Shown: positions 1-9,149, counted from the stretch's first letter. The stretch: DNA of 27,529 bases from CAYWMD01 sp964458575 (GCA_964458575.1 CAYWMD010000079.1:1-27529); one strand, 5' to 3'. The notes: generated from the letters alone by a model not told the origin. Made by a program: numbers and translations.

Positions 1-12
1 GCTCCGCTCGCG

Positions 13-510
13 TCACTTACAGAATCTCTCCCGCAAAAACTGGGGATAGTCCTGGTTTCTGATGCGGTTTTGCCTGAAAAGTGTTCGGTGATCGGCAGCG
101 GGCGAACGACTCAGGGGGATTTTTTTCCAAGTTTGATCCTCCTCCGCGTACGCGGAAAGCAACGTAAATTTCCCATCCCGTTCGGAAAAGAAATACATTA
201 GATGCCGCTGCTTGGCCAGAATCAAGAAGTCAACCACGTATGCCGATTCACAACTCTCCAACTCTGACTTCATATCATCCGTGCATCCACCACGCCGACT
301 CACCTTGTATTTGTACGCGGAGAACTCACCATGATCGTTTGCATCCGGTCCTTCGAGTCCGGGTAAAGTGCCTTGCTCTTGCATGTCGGCGACCTGCTCC
401 GCAAGTGCAGTTAATTTCGGCGCCGTAGCCTTGAGCAACGTGCCGCAGCCACAAACGGCCACCAGACAGGCGAACAAACCGCATAGGATCGAATTTCGCA
501 CGCACGTCAT
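13..510 (-). CDS. Small probable lipoprotein of unknown function
   Basis: The product is 165 residues from the ATG at 510. An upstream in-frame start would add 44 residues with no exported-protein character, so I prefer 510. The N-terminus has Arg5, a hydrophobic stretch (ILCGLFACLVAV) and then CGCG. Cys22, preceded by V-C-G, is a plausible though imperfect lipobox cysteine, so the protein probably ends up attached to a membrane facing the periplasm. The rest is polar and charged, with several Tyr and Cys residues and no motif I recognise. It is divergent from mobA with a gap of about 113 bases. The function is unknown. Confidence is moderate that it is a real gene and low on the exact start. 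Confidence 0.6.
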   Translation of the reverse strand: MTCVRNSILCGLFACLVAVCGCGTLLKATAPKLTALAEQVADMQEQGTLPGLEGPDANDHGEFSAYKYKVSRRGGCTDDMKSELESCESAYVVDFLILAKQRHLMYFFSERDGKFTLLSAYAEEDQTWKKIPLSRSPAADHRTLFRQNRIRNQDYPQFLRERFCK

Positions 511-623
511 CGGTCGAAAATTGTTCGGCTTTGGATTCGCTGTCAACAGCAGCGGCTTTTCAGGGTTGTTTCCACTTGCCGACGGCGACAAGTTTGCCGC
601 TTCATGACCGATACAAAATCGCC

Positions 624-1202
624 GTGAATACCGCGAAAACACCCAATTGGGAAATCTGCATCCTTGCCGGCGGGCTCAGCCAACGGATGCGATGCGACAA
701 ATCGCAGCTCAAGCTCGGGCCGCGCACCCTGCTCAATCACATTCGGGCCGAAGCCAGATCCCTGGGCCGGCCGGTGCGGGTGATTCGCCGCGACGTTGTT
801 CCGCGATGCGGACCGCTCGGCGGCGTTTTCACCGCGCTGAAATCCACCCGCGCCGAAGTCGTGTTGTTTCTCGCGTGCGACATGCCGTGGCTTTCCGCCG
901 GCCTGTTGCGCACCGTAATCGGCCGGTTTCGACCAACCGACCGGGCGCTGTTCGTTCGTTCCGCCCGAGCGGCCGGATTCCCTTTTGCACTGCGGGTCAA
1001 CACGCTTGCCACCGTGGCGGAGCAGATCGGGCGGTGTGAATTTTCCGTGCAGGCACTGGCACGCGTCCTCAAAGCCAGCATCCTGCGGCCCCCACACTCC
1101 TTGCGGTCGCAATTGCAGAATGTCAACACGCCCGAAGAATGGCGACGGACGCAACAGCAGTGGCAGCGGTTAGCACGCCCGCCTGGCCGCAAAATCGTTT
1201 GA
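624..1202 (+). CDS. mobA: Molybdenum cofactor guanylyltransferase (MobA family)
   Basis: MobA-type enzymes transfer GMP from GTP to molybdopterin to make the guanine dinucleotide cofactor in the cytosol. The N-terminus carries the nucleotide-binding signature ILAGGLSQRM (residues 13-22) followed by DKSQLKLG. GPLGGVFTALKS and FLACDMPWLS (Asp86, expected metal ligand) follow in the family order. From the GTG at 624 the protein is 192 residues, close to the usual length of about 190-200. The open frame extends upstream to 531, but those 31 residues precede the Rossmann start and have no family counterpart. I see no clear ribosome binding site. No other molybdopterin gene is in the window. A related NTP-transferase such as a MobA-like CTP enzyme is possible but less likely. 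Confidence 0.82.
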   Translation: MNTAKTPNWEICILAGGLSQRMRCDKSQLKLGPRTLLNHIRAEARSLGRPVRVIRRDVVPRCGPLGGVFTALKSTRAEVVLFLACDMPWLSAGLLRTVIGRFRPTDRALFVRSARAAGFPFALRVNTLATVAEQIGRCEFSVQALARVLKASILRPPHSLRSQLQNVNTPEEWRRTQQQWQRLARPPGRKIV

Positions 1203-1254
1203 AGTTTCGGGCTGTTTGCTTGTCAAAGCGTCGTCGTTTCATTATCGTGACAGC

Positions 1255-2262
1255 ATGCTAAGACTGCGGCATTTCAGTTGGCTGGCTTTGGTGTGCGGCG
1301 CGCAAATCGCGCCGGCCGACACGCTCCAGCTCAAGGACCACGCCGCGATCACCGGCAGAATTCTTTCGGAGAAGCGCGATTCCGTCGCCGTGGACGTGGG
1401 TTACACCGTGCTGGTCGTGCCGCGCAACAGCATCACCAAGGTTTCCAAAGGCGACGAAGCGGCCGCTGCAATTCCCAACGAAAAGAAGCATGAGGCCCGG
1501 CCCGTCGCCAAACCCGTCGCCGCCGAACCATCGCCCGTCGTCGAGCCCGGGCCGAATTTTTATCGGGTGGACGCCAGGCCCGCGCCCGAGCGCAACGTGC
1601 GCGACCTGGTCAACAAACTTGGCGAGGCAGTCGTGCAGGTCCGCACGCCGGCCGGGCTCGGTTCCGGTTTCTTCATCAACGAGGACGGATTCTTGATCAC
1701 GAACTTCCACGTGATCGAAGGTGAGACGCAGATTTCGGTGGAGGTTTACCTGCAGCGGAACGGCCAGTTTGAACGCAAGACCTACAAGCAGGTGCGCATC
1801 GTGGCGTTGAACAAGTTCGCCGACCTGGCACTGCTGAAAGTCGAGGATTCGGACGCGCCCAAGTTCAAGTCCGTGGTGTTCGGCAGCTCGGATGCGTTGG
1901 CGGTGGGCGAGCGGGTGTTTGCCATCGGCAGCCCCCTGGGGTTGGAGCGCACCGTAACCGAGGGCATCCTGAGCACGAAGACGCGCCAGATGCAGGGCGA
2001 TCTGTATTTGCAGACGACGGCCCAGATCAATCCAGGCAACAGCGGCGGGCCGTTGTTCAATCTCAGCGGCGAGGTCGTGGGGGTCACGAACATGAAGATC
2101 ACTTTTGGCGAGGGCCTGGGCTTCGCCATTCCGGCGGAATCGGTGCGCTACTTTCTCGACCACCGGGACGCGTTCGCCTACTCGAACGACAACCCCAGCA
2201 ATCCTTTTCGCTACCTCGAACCGCCCAGCCGCACGAAACACAAAAAGCCGGCAGAGCTATGA
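1255..2262 (+). CDS. Exported trypsin-like serine protease, HtrA-type catalytic domain without PDZ
   Basis: The product is 335 residues from the ATG at 1255; a TTG at 1216 is a less likely start. A signal peptide (LRLRHFSWLALVCGAQIAPA, then DTLQL) sends it across the inner membrane. Residues about 20-65 resemble a small beta domain that includes VLVVPRNSITKV, and a Pro/Ala-rich linker follows. The protease domain shows the full triad: His152 in TNFHVIEG, Asp190 in ADLALLK and Ser263 in GNSGGPL. The chain ends about 50 residues after the catalytic domain, so the PDZ domains of DegP/DegS are absent. The substrate is unknown; a role in envelope protein processing is an inference. It lies 52 bases after mobA on the same strand and could be co-transcribed. 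Confidence 0.9.
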   Translation: MLRLRHFSWLALVCGAQIAPADTLQLKDHAAITGRILSEKRDSVAVDVGYTVLVVPRNSITKVSKGDEAAAAIPNEKKHEARPVAKPVAAEPSPVVEPGPNFYRVDARPAPERNVRDLVNKLGEAVVQVRTPAGLGSGFFINEDGFLITNFHVIEGETQISVEVYLQRNGQFERKTYKQVRIVALNKFADLALLKVEDSDAPKFKSVVFGSSDALAVGERVFAIGSPLGLERTVTEGILSTKTRQMQGDLYLQTTAQINPGNSGGPLFNLSGEVVGVTNMKITFGEGLGFAIPAESVRYFLDHRDAFAYSNDNPSNPFRYLEPPSRTKHKKPAEL

Positions 2263-2280
2263 GCGCGGCTGAGATCGGAT

Positions 2281-2410
2281 GGTAAAACCCAGACACCAAC
2301 AGCCCAGTTCCGGAGAAACACCAAACATCCAGTTTCACGCAACCATACGTGAAGGCTGGGAGCCTGGGGCTTGGCGCTTCTCGGGAGGTTGGGGCTTGAA
2401 GTTTAGAGCT
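2281..2410. repeat. Degenerate low-complexity intergenic repeat
   Basis: This stretch repeats variants of GCTTGG, GGGGCTTG and AGCTTGG on the plus strand. Its first half, read on the minus strand, repeats TTGGTG-like words. A shorter relative, with GGATTTGGAGCTTTGAG on the minus strand, lies at about 4340-4385 after the next gene. The frame is open through it in the downstream gene's phase, but the encoded residues (Gly/Trp/Glu-rich) do not look like protein. I read it as non-coding repeat that partly overlaps the leader of the next gene. Confidence 0.4.
2383..2388 (+). promoter_or_regulatory. Ribosome binding site that decides a TTG start
   Basis: GGGAGG ends 7 bases before the TTG at 2396. 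This is a good Shine-Dalgarno match at good spacing, and it points to the codon that begins a typical signal peptide. It lies within the degenerate repeat. Confidence 0.5.
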
Positions 2411-4330
2411 TGGGTTCGCGTTTTCGCATTCCCATTTATTGCCCTCGTGATCCTGACGGCAACCGTTGCGCGCGCCGCCATCCCGCCGGTCGAACAACTT
2501 CTGCCCGCCGATACCCTGTTGGTGGTCGCGATTCCGGATTGCGCAAAAATGCGCGGCCTGTGGGGACAGTTACCCTACTGCCAGCTTTGGAACGATCCCG
2601 CGATGAAACCGTTTCGCGACAACTTTGTTACGCGGTGGCAGAGCGATGTGGTTTCCCCCCTGGAACGTGACTTGGGGGTGAAGTTCAACGATTTCAGCAG
2701 TCTGCTACAGGGCCAGTTTGCCTTCGCCGTCACCCAGGATGGCTGGCAGGGCAAGGACGCCGCGGCGCCGGGCTGGTTGCTGCTCCTCGATGCGCGCGAC
2801 AAGAGCGACCAACTCAAAAGCCTCCTCGCCGGGCTTCGCAAGCAGTGGGTGGACGCGGGCAAAACGGTTCAGACGGAAAAAATCCGTGACGTCGAATTCG
2901 TGGTCGTGACGCTTTCCAGCAATGACATTCCGAGGACTTTGCGGCGGTTCTTTCCGCAGCGTCAGGAAATTCGCGAACTCGGAAAAGAGTCGGAGAAAGC
3001 CGCACCAGACGGCGACCGGCTGGTCATTGGCCAGATTCAATCGCTGCTCATCGTGGGCAGTTCGGTCAAAACGGTGACCAAAGCGGTCCTGCGGCTGACC
3101 GGCGGCCCGTTGCCCGGGTTGGCCGACGACGCAACCTTTGCCGCCGACCACTTGGCGCACTTTCGTGACGCACCGGCGTTTGCCTGGTTCAACGCGAAGC
3201 CTTGCGTTGACGTGCTGGCCCATCGGTCGCCGGAAAAGCCGAATCCGCTGGCGCCCAACCCGTTTCCCCTGCCGCAGCCCGAAAAGTTCATCCCGGGCCT
3301 GGGGCTGTCCGGATTGAAAACGGTGACGTTCGCGTTCCGAGCCGGCGCGGACGGCCTGTTAATGGAACTGTTTCTAGGCGTGCCGGAATCCGCGCGACAG
3401 GGCATTTTCAAATTGCTCGCCACCGAGGCGAAGGATTCGAACCCGCCCGTGTTTGTGCCCGCCGACGCGGTGAAATTCTGGCGCTGCCGCCTGAATGGTC
3501 CCCAGGCCATGGCCACGTTGGAGAAAATGATCGGCGATGTTTCCCCCCAAACGCTCAACAGCCTGAACTTCCTGATCAACACCGGCGAAGAGGCCGTGAA
3601 GCCGCAAGAACCCACTTACAATCTCCGCAAGGATTTGTTCGGCAATCTGGGCGATGACCTCATCCTGTACCGGAAGGCCGCGGCCGGCACGGCACCCGCC
3701 GACCCGGATTCGGCGCCGTCACTGCTGCTCGTCGGCACGCCGAACCCCGAGCTGCTCGTCCGCGCCTTGCGCGGTGCGTTCGTCATCCGGTCCGCGGACG
3801 GCTTGTCGCCGAAGATGCGCGAATTCCTTGGACGCAAAGTTTACAGCATCAGCCTGCCGGGCTCGTCCGCGTCGCCGGCGCTGTATTACGCGGCCAGCGG
3901 TGGTTACGTGGCGTTCAGCACGGAGGTTGCGCTGCTGGAGGAATACCTGCGCAGCGGCGAGAGCCAGAAAAAGTCATTGTCCGAGACTCCCGATCTGGCG
4001 GAGGCGGCGCAGAAAGTCGGCGGCCAGAGCACCGGCTGGTTTGGCTATGAGAACCGCGCCGAAACGATGCGCGCGAACTTTGACGCCCTCCGGCAAAGCC
4101 GGCCGGCCGCTCCGGGCAAGCCATCCGCCGGACAGTTCGATGTGATGACCGGCGCCATTCCCTACGCCCGCCCGGAAAGAACCGTTCGCGACTGGCTGGA
4201 TTATTCGTTGTTGCCGGACTACGACAAGGTCGCGAAGTATTTTTACTTTTCGGTTTATGCCGGGGGCGCGACCGCGGAGGGCATCACGTTCAGGTTCTTT
4301 TCCCCCACGCCGCCCGGGTTGAAACAGTAA
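2396..4330 (+). CDS. Large exported protein of unknown function
   Basis: From the TTG at 2396 the product is 644 residues with a clean signal peptide: basic KFRAWVR, a hydrophobic core FAFPFIALVILTATV, and a probable cut after ARA. An ATG at 2279 is in frame but would put about 39 repeat-derived residues in front of the signal peptide. The mature start, PVEQLLPADTLLVVAIPD, and repeated segments of the type LLLLDARD / LVIGQIQSLLIVGSS / LLLVGTPNPE resemble a family of secreted verrucomicrobial and planctomycete proteins in which the name DUF3352 sometimes appears. I cannot confirm that assignment. There are no catalytic motifs, transmembrane helices beyond the signal, or Cys pairs. It follows the protease gene by about 130 bases on the same strand. 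The function is unknown. Confidence 0.8.
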   Translation: MKFRAWVRVFAFPFIALVILTATVARAAIPPVEQLLPADTLLVVAIPDCAKMRGLWGQLPYCQLWNDPAMKPFRDNFVTRWQSDVVSPLERDLGVKFNDFSSLLQGQFAFAVTQDGWQGKDAAAPGWLLLLDARDKSDQLKSLLAGLRKQWVDAGKTVQTEKIRDVEFVVVTLSSNDIPRTLRRFFPQRQEIRELGKESEKAAPDGDRLVIGQIQSLLIVGSSVKTVTKAVLRLTGGPLPGLADDATFAADHLAHFRDAPAFAWFNAKPCVDVLAHRSPEKPNPLAPNPFPLPQPEKFIPGLGLSGLKTVTFAFRAGADGLLMELFLGVPESARQGIFKLLATEAKDSNPPVFVPADAVKFWRCRLNGPQAMATLEKMIGDVSPQTLNSLNFLINTGEEAVKPQEPTYNLRKDLFGNLGDDLILYRKAAAGTAPADPDSAPSLLLVGTPNPELLVRALRGAFVIRSADGLSPKMREFLGRKVYSISLPGSSASPALYYAASGGYVAFSTEVALLEEYLRSGESQKKSLSETPDLAEAAQKVGGQSTGWFGYENRAETMRANFDALRQSRPAAPGKPSAGQFDVMTGAIPYARPERTVRDWLDYSLLPDYDKVAKYFYFSVYAGGATAEGITFRFFSPTPPGLKQ

Positions 4331-4397
4331 TCGTTCGGGAAGCACCAGGCGCAAAACTCAAAGCTCCAAATCCTTTGGGCTTCCAGTTTCGCGCGGA

Positions 4398-6707
4398 TCA
4401 TTCCTGCGGATAAACGATGATCCGGTCGTGGACGATCACCGCCAGGTCATTCTTGCCGTCGCCGGTGAGGTCCACCACCACCGCTTCGCGCGGCTCGGGC
4501 AGTTCGCTGCCCCGGCTGCGGAACGTGCGCTGCTCGAACACCTGCCAGCGGTCCGCCGGCACGAGCTTGTGTCGCGCATTGAAGATGACCAGGTCGAGAT
4601 AATTCCTGGCGGTTTCCATGAACACGAGGTCTTTGCGGCCGTCGTTGTTCAGGTCGCCGGATACCACGTCGGTCAGGTAACCGTCCTTGATGGGCGTTTC
4701 ATAACCATCGAGCGCGGAGAATTCCCACGTGTCGCCGGAGAGCGGCAGCCAGGCCACCGCGTTCAAGCCGAGAAAGGCGATGCTGTTGCGGTTGGTGTCG
4801 CCGAGCGCCACCGCCGACAAGCTGTCAAAATCCGACACGGGCAACGACACGTTGCGCGCCACCTGCCAGACCCCGGCGTTGTCGCGCTCGCACACCGTCA
4901 AGGCCTTGCGTTCCGCGTCCAGCAGAAACAGCGAGGCCACCGTGTTCGTGCCGTTGCGCAACGCCGCGGCCCCGGTGATCCGGGAATTGCTCGCCGCGCC
5001 GTTGATCTGGTCCTTCACGAAGAAGGTCCACGTGGGTTTGGCGGCCGGGTTCTGGGTGGCCCCCTCTTTTTTGAGCACGACCGCCCGGAGAAAATTCTTC
5101 TGCGCCAACAACAGTTCCGGCTTGCCGTCGCCATCCACGTCCGCCGCGCTCATCCATGGGGCCTCGATCACGCCGCCGGGCGGGGCGACGTCCTGTTCCT
5201 CGAATTCCTTGCCCGCCACCTGTAGTAATATTTTGACCTTCTCATACGGCACCAACGCGACGAAGTCCATCCAGCCGTCCTGATTCACATCGTGGATGGC
5301 CATGGCCGAGGGATTCGATTTCAGATCCTCGCTCAATCTTTGCGTCCGGCTTTTGCCATCCGCGGCGCGCGTCACCAATGAACGCCGGTTGTTCTTTTCC
5401 ACCAGCACGGCGAGTGTGGGTTTGGCCCCGGGCTGCAACGCGCCGACCGTCAGGACCAGAGGCCGGCCGTCGAACGGAATCAGCGTCGGAAACGGCAGGC
5501 GGTGTTTGTCGTCAAAGCGCGTCACGCCCACCTGTCGTTCATCCGGGCTGAGCATGAAAATCTCCGGGCGGCCGTCGCCGTCCCAGTCCGCCACGGCCAG
5601 GTCGCTCACCCCGGCCAGCGTTGGAAAAGTCTTCGCGTCCGCCAGTGAACCATCCGGCCCCTGGAGATAAACGGAAATCTGCCCGCTCTCCGGCTCGGCC
5701 ACGAGCAAATCCGTCAGCCCGTCGCCGTTCACATCGGCCCAGAGCTGGCCGCGCCGCGCCTTGTCGGTTTTATTGAGTGGCAGCACCTGGAACTGGCCCA
5801 GTTGGAACGCGCCCGCCAGCGGTTCGGCGGGTTTGCGGGTGAACTCGGAAATCTGCGCCCGCCCGGAATTGAGCGCGATGGTGGCGATGAACGTCTGGTG
5901 GTTCTTCTCCAGATTGTCCGCCCAATACGAACGAATGGGCGGCAACGGGAAATAATACTCCGGGCCAAGCTGGCCGGCGGCGTTTTGCAGCCGGAAACGG
6001 AACGGCGTCGCGCTTTCCCAGTTCACCAGCAGCAGGTCGTCGCGGCCGTCGCCGTCCACGTCCACCACCTGCAACGATTTTACGGGCGATGCGAACGGGA
6101 TTTTTTGCGGCTCCCCCAGGGAGTGGTCTTCCAACTGCGGCAGCAGGTAAACGTGATTCTCCGCCAGCAACAGCAAATCGGTCCGGCCATCGCCATTCAA
6201 ATCCCCGGCGGCCATCGCGTTCTGGGTCAACTGGCCGTCCTCGATCGGCCAGCGCTCCGGCTCGCTCCATTGATTCGTGCCTTCGTTGTACAAAACGATC
6301 AATTCCTTCGGGTCGCCGTAATACGCAATGTCCGGCCAGCCGTCGCTGTTCAAATCGGTGACGATCATGGAAGTGATGCGCTTCTCCGAGGCAATGGACT
6401 CGATGCGAAAGCGGGCGTCGGGCGGCAGTTCGTTCAACTCGCGTTTGCGCAGGGGCTTGATTTCGGCGCGGTTGGTCTTGCCGGTCTGGTTGTACAGCAG
6501 GTTGATCTTCGAGCGGAGATTGTTGACCACGATCAAATCATTCAGCCCATCGCCATCCAGGTCCGCGGCATGCAGCAGGCCGATCTGGCTTTCGATGGGA
6601 TAAATCTCGCGGCCGACGAACCCGAAGTCATTGGTGGACGCGGCGGCCAGCGCCCCGGGCGCACAACCCATCACCCCGGCCAGCAGCAGCGAAATTCGAA
6701 TCTTCAT
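4398..6707 (-). CDS. Exported FG-GAP/VCBS repeat beta-propeller protein
   Basis: The product is 769 residues. It has about ten calcium-binding-type repeats of the pattern DxDGDGxxD: DLDGDGLND, DLNSDGWPD, DLNGDGRTD, DVDGDGRDD, DVNGDGLTD, DWDGDGRPE, DVNQDGWMD, DVDGDGKPE, DLNNDGRKD and DLTGDGKND. These are spread along the whole chain as expected for integrin-alpha-like propellers. The start at 6707 (MKIRISLLLAGVMGC) gives a signal peptide; MIAM at 6716 is equally possible, and the open frame upstream to 6875 is not needed. The VMGC stretch could be a weak lipobox, otherwise the cut is after GALA. Such proteins bind ligands or cations at the cell surface; no enzyme domain is present. It is divergent from the kinase-aldolase gene with about 155 bases between them. 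Confidence 0.88.
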   Translation of the reverse strand: MKIRISLLLAGVMGCAPGALAAASTNDFGFVGREIYPIESQIGLLHAADLDGDGLNDLIVVNNLRSKINLLYNQTGKTNRAEIKPLRKRELNELPPDARFRIESIASEKRITSMIVTDLNSDGWPDIAYYGDPKELIVLYNEGTNQWSEPERWPIEDGQLTQNAMAAGDLNGDGRTDLLLLAENHVYLLPQLEDHSLGEPQKIPFASPVKSLQVVDVDGDGRDDLLLVNWESATPFRFRLQNAAGQLGPEYYFPLPPIRSYWADNLEKNHQTFIATIALNSGRAQISEFTRKPAEPLAGAFQLGQFQVLPLNKTDKARRGQLWADVNGDGLTDLLVAEPESGQISVYLQGPDGSLADAKTFPTLAGVSDLAVADWDGDGRPEIFMLSPDERQVGVTRFDDKHRLPFPTLIPFDGRPLVLTVGALQPGAKPTLAVLVEKNNRRSLVTRAADGKSRTQRLSEDLKSNPSAMAIHDVNQDGWMDFVALVPYEKVKILLQVAGKEFEEQDVAPPGGVIEAPWMSAADVDGDGKPELLLAQKNFLRAVVLKKEGATQNPAAKPTWTFFVKDQINGAASNSRITGAAALRNGTNTVASLFLLDAERKALTVCERDNAGVWQVARNVSLPVSDFDSLSAVALGDTNRNSIAFLGLNAVAWLPLSGDTWEFSALDGYETPIKDGYLTDVVSGDLNNDGRKDLVFMETARNYLDLVIFNARHKLVPADRWQVFEQRTFRSRGSELPEPREAVVVDLTGDGKNDLAVIVHDRIIVYPQE

Positions 6708-6807
6708 AGCTATCATCGGACGCGCCGCAAGCTGCCACTGGGCGCGTTCCTTGGCGAGTTTATTCCCCTTGCGCGGTTCGCCTTCACCGGGTCGAACGAC
6801 CATTGGT

Positions 6808-6836
6808 TTGACCCTGCCCAAGCGGGCCGTTACTCT
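6808..6836 (+). promoter_or_regulatory. Candidate sigma-70-type promoter of the kinase-aldolase gene
   Basis: TTGACC (6808-6813) and TACTCT (6831-6836) are separated by 17 bases. This predicts a transcript start near 6843 and a leader of about 20 bases before the ATG at 6863. The -10 match is modest, and the call rests on pattern only. Confidence 0.35.
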
Positions 6837-6862
6837 GCCACGCACGAGACGAAACGACGTAA

Positions 6863-9100
6863 ATGAACGAACCATTGGCGGGTGTCACGCCAGCCGCAAC
6901 CCAACAGTTTCCCGAAGTTTTCCTGGCCGATGATGCCACGGCGGCAGACCAAATCGCGCTGGCGGTGGTCGAACTGCTCGGCCGGCGGGTGGTGACGACT
7001 GACGCCGCAGTTGTGAACCAAAGCGGCCGGGCGTTCGCGAGCGGTTTTGTCCACGCGATCAACAGCGGCACGCGGGCCCTGGCCGCCGATGACGCCCGGA
7101 GTCGGAATCAACAGCTCGCCAGCCGCGTGCTTGCCGGCCACCAGAAACCTCCGGCGTTGCAAATTGATTCGCGGCTGCGTGGGATTGGCAATGCCCTGCG
7201 CGGAATTTGCGAGGCGCTGGATTTTGATTTCCTGCTTTTTGTTCCAGCCGAACCCGAGCTGGGCCGGCTGATTGAGAATGGAGTGTTCTGCCATGTCGAA
7301 GCGGGGCGGCTTGTGCCCTTTCATCAAAGTGTGCTGGTGCAAACCGCCGACCGTCCGTTCACATCCTCTGACCTCGGCAAGTTCATCGCAATCGAATTGG
7401 GCATTTCACGGGCGCAAACCTTCTCCCTCAATCAAGCCGTGGTGTCTCGCGGGCCGGGGGCTGTTGCGGAATTCGTTCGCGGCCTGAAGACCTCCGGCAA
7501 ATCTGTTTTGATACCGGACGTCACCAAACCGGAGCATTTTGAAACGATCAGCGCCGCAATCAAAACCCTCCCGCCGAATCGGACTTTGATTGTCGGTTCG
7601 CGGACTTTTCTTCGCAGTTTTCTTGCCTCTTTTGCCGTTGGCAAACCTGGAATATCTCAAATGAAATCACTGTCTCAAACCATTGACCGTCAAAAATGCG
7701 GTGCTCCACTGGCGATCGTGACGTCGCTGGAAGCCGCCATGAATTCGCAAATGGAGTATGCGCGACGGGCGCTCGGCCCCAATCTGCTCACCGTCGAATT
7801 CGATTCGCGCGTGACGCTCAGTGATGATCGGAGTATTCACTCGGAAACCGACCGCGTGCAAAACCTCGTCCGACAGGCGTTGCGCGTGATGCGACCGGTG
7901 CTGCTCCACACCTCACGCACGCAAGTGTCCACCGACCTCGCCTTCCAGCAAAAGCAACTAGACGCCATCAGCCAGGTGGTCGCGGACGAAAAGGTCCGGC
8001 GGCATTTGACGGCGCTGTTCATCTCGGGCGGCCAAACCGCTGAAACCGTGCGCAAGGCGTTGGGCATTTCCACCATCGAAATTAAGGGCGCGTTTCAGGA
8101 AAACATTCCGTGGGGCGTCGCGGTGGAAGGGCCGTTTGCAAAGCTTCCCCTGCTCACCAAGGGCGGTCGGATGGGCAAGGAGAACGTGTTGTTTGAATTC
8201 TTTGAGCAGGGCCATCCGCTCCCGCGCGCCAACGTGCTGCCGGTCGTCACGCCCATGACGAAGGACAGACAGGTAGATGAAGCGGGCATCGAGCGGTTGA
8301 TCGCCCATTTGGTTCGCCTGCAGACGACGGATATTTTCGCCGTGGGTAACGCCGGCGAATTCCGTTTTCTAAAAAATGATCAGCGACTGCAGGCGATTGA
8401 AATCTTCGCCCGGAAAGCCCAGGGCAGGCTACGCGTCTTCGCCGGTATCACCGGTGACACCGCGGATGAAACCCGGAAGAACTACGAAGCCGCCGGGAAA
8501 CTTGGCGTTCATGCCGCCGTCGTCATGCCGCTCTACTTCTTAAAGACCTCGGAGGAAATTGTTCCGTTTGTTGAGAGCCTCCGGCCGATTCATTCGAAAT
8601 TGCCTTTGATCCTCTACAACAATCCCGAGCGCACCAACAAACAGAATATCTCCTTTGAAGCCGTCGAAGCGCTGGATTTTCCCGTCGTGGCCATCAAGGA
8701 CAGCTCGGGCGATTTGGACCGGCTTGATCGCTATGCGCGTTCGATGCCGGTTTATGAAGGCCAGCAACGGCAAATCTTTGAAGGTTGGCAGCACGGCGCG
8801 CGCGGCAGCATCGGCATCATCGGTCACGTCAGTTCGTTACCGAATGAATTCTACGCTCCGGAAACGACCGCCGCGCGCCGCGAAGACATTGGCCGGCAAA
8901 TCAACGACCTCAGCAAGGTGGCCAAACAAGGCAGTGCGGAGGTTGCGGCCTATAAATATATCCTGTCACTGGCGGGAATCATCGGCGACACGGTGGCTTC
9001 CAACGAGGCGGTTCGCGAATTGACCGACGCGCAACGAGAGCAGATTCGCGCGGCCAACGCCGACTTGATTTCCCAATTGCGCACAGCGATTGGCCCTTGA
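6863..9100 (+). CDS. Fusion of a four-carbon-acid-sugar-kinase-like (DUF1537) domain and a DapA-family aldolase
   Basis: The product is 745 residues and cytosolic, with no signal peptide. Residues about 17-450 match the two-part DUF1537 kinase: Asp23-Asp24 in ADDATAAD, IDSRLRG (101-107) in place of the usual IDSTLRG, SGGQTAETV (from 388) and PLLTKGGRMG (around Lys433). Known members phosphorylate erythronate, threonate and similar acids. Residues about 455-745 form a full DapA-type barrel with Schiff-base Lys612 (VVAIKDSSGD), Tyr585 in LYNNPERTN and a carboxylate-binding loop GNAGE (495-499). The spacings match DapA, but the loop lacks the Thr-Thr of dihydrodipicolinate synthase, so lysine synthesis is unlikely and a sugar-acid aldolase is more likely. 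The substrate is unknown. The pectinase gene follows 49 bases downstream on the same strand, which suggests a product of pectin breakdown. Confidence 0.87.
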   Translation: MNEPLAGVTPAATQQFPEVFLADDATAADQIALAVVELLGRRVVTTDAAVVNQSGRAFASGFVHAINSGTRALAADDARSRNQQLASRVLAGHQKPPALQIDSRLRGIGNALRGICEALDFDFLLFVPAEPELGRLIENGVFCHVEAGRLVPFHQSVLVQTADRPFTSSDLGKFIAIELGISRAQTFSLNQAVVSRGPGAVAEFVRGLKTSGKSVLIPDVTKPEHFETISAAIKTLPPNRTLIVGSRTFLRSFLASFAVGKPGISQMKSLSQTIDRQKCGAPLAIVTSLEAAMNSQMEYARRALGPNLLTVEFDSRVTLSDDRSIHSETDRVQNLVRQALRVMRPVLLHTSRTQVSTDLAFQQKQLDAISQVVADEKVRRHLTALFISGGQTAETVRKALGISTIEIKGAFQENIPWGVAVEGPFAKLPLLTKGGRMGKENVLFEFFEQGHPLPRANVLPVVTPMTKDRQVDEAGIERLIAHLVRLQTTDIFAVGNAGEFRFLKNDQRLQAIEIFARKAQGRLRVFAGITGDTADETRKNYEAAGKLGVHAAVVMPLYFLKTSEEIVPFVESLRPIHSKLPLILYNNPERTNKQNISFEAVEALDFPVVAIKDSSGDLDRLDRYARSMPVYEGQQRQIFEGWQHGARGSIGIIGHVSSLPNEFYAPETTAARREDIGRQINDLSKVAKQGSAEVAAYKYILSLAGIIGDTVASNEAVRELTDAQREQIRAANADLISQLRTAIGP

Positions 9101-9149
9101 ACCGACAAACCCATCCCCACACCAGCCGGTGATCCTGAAGCCGAAAAGC

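Noticed and set aside
1255..2262. Full DegP/HtrA assignment
   Set aside because: The catalytic domain fits, but no PDZ domain follows, so a degP or htrA name is not justified.
6863..9100. Annotation as dihydrodipicolinate synthase (dapA)
   Set aside because: The aldolase half lacks the Thr-Thr pair of the active-site loop and is fused to a sugar-acid kinase, so lysine biosynthesis is unlikely.
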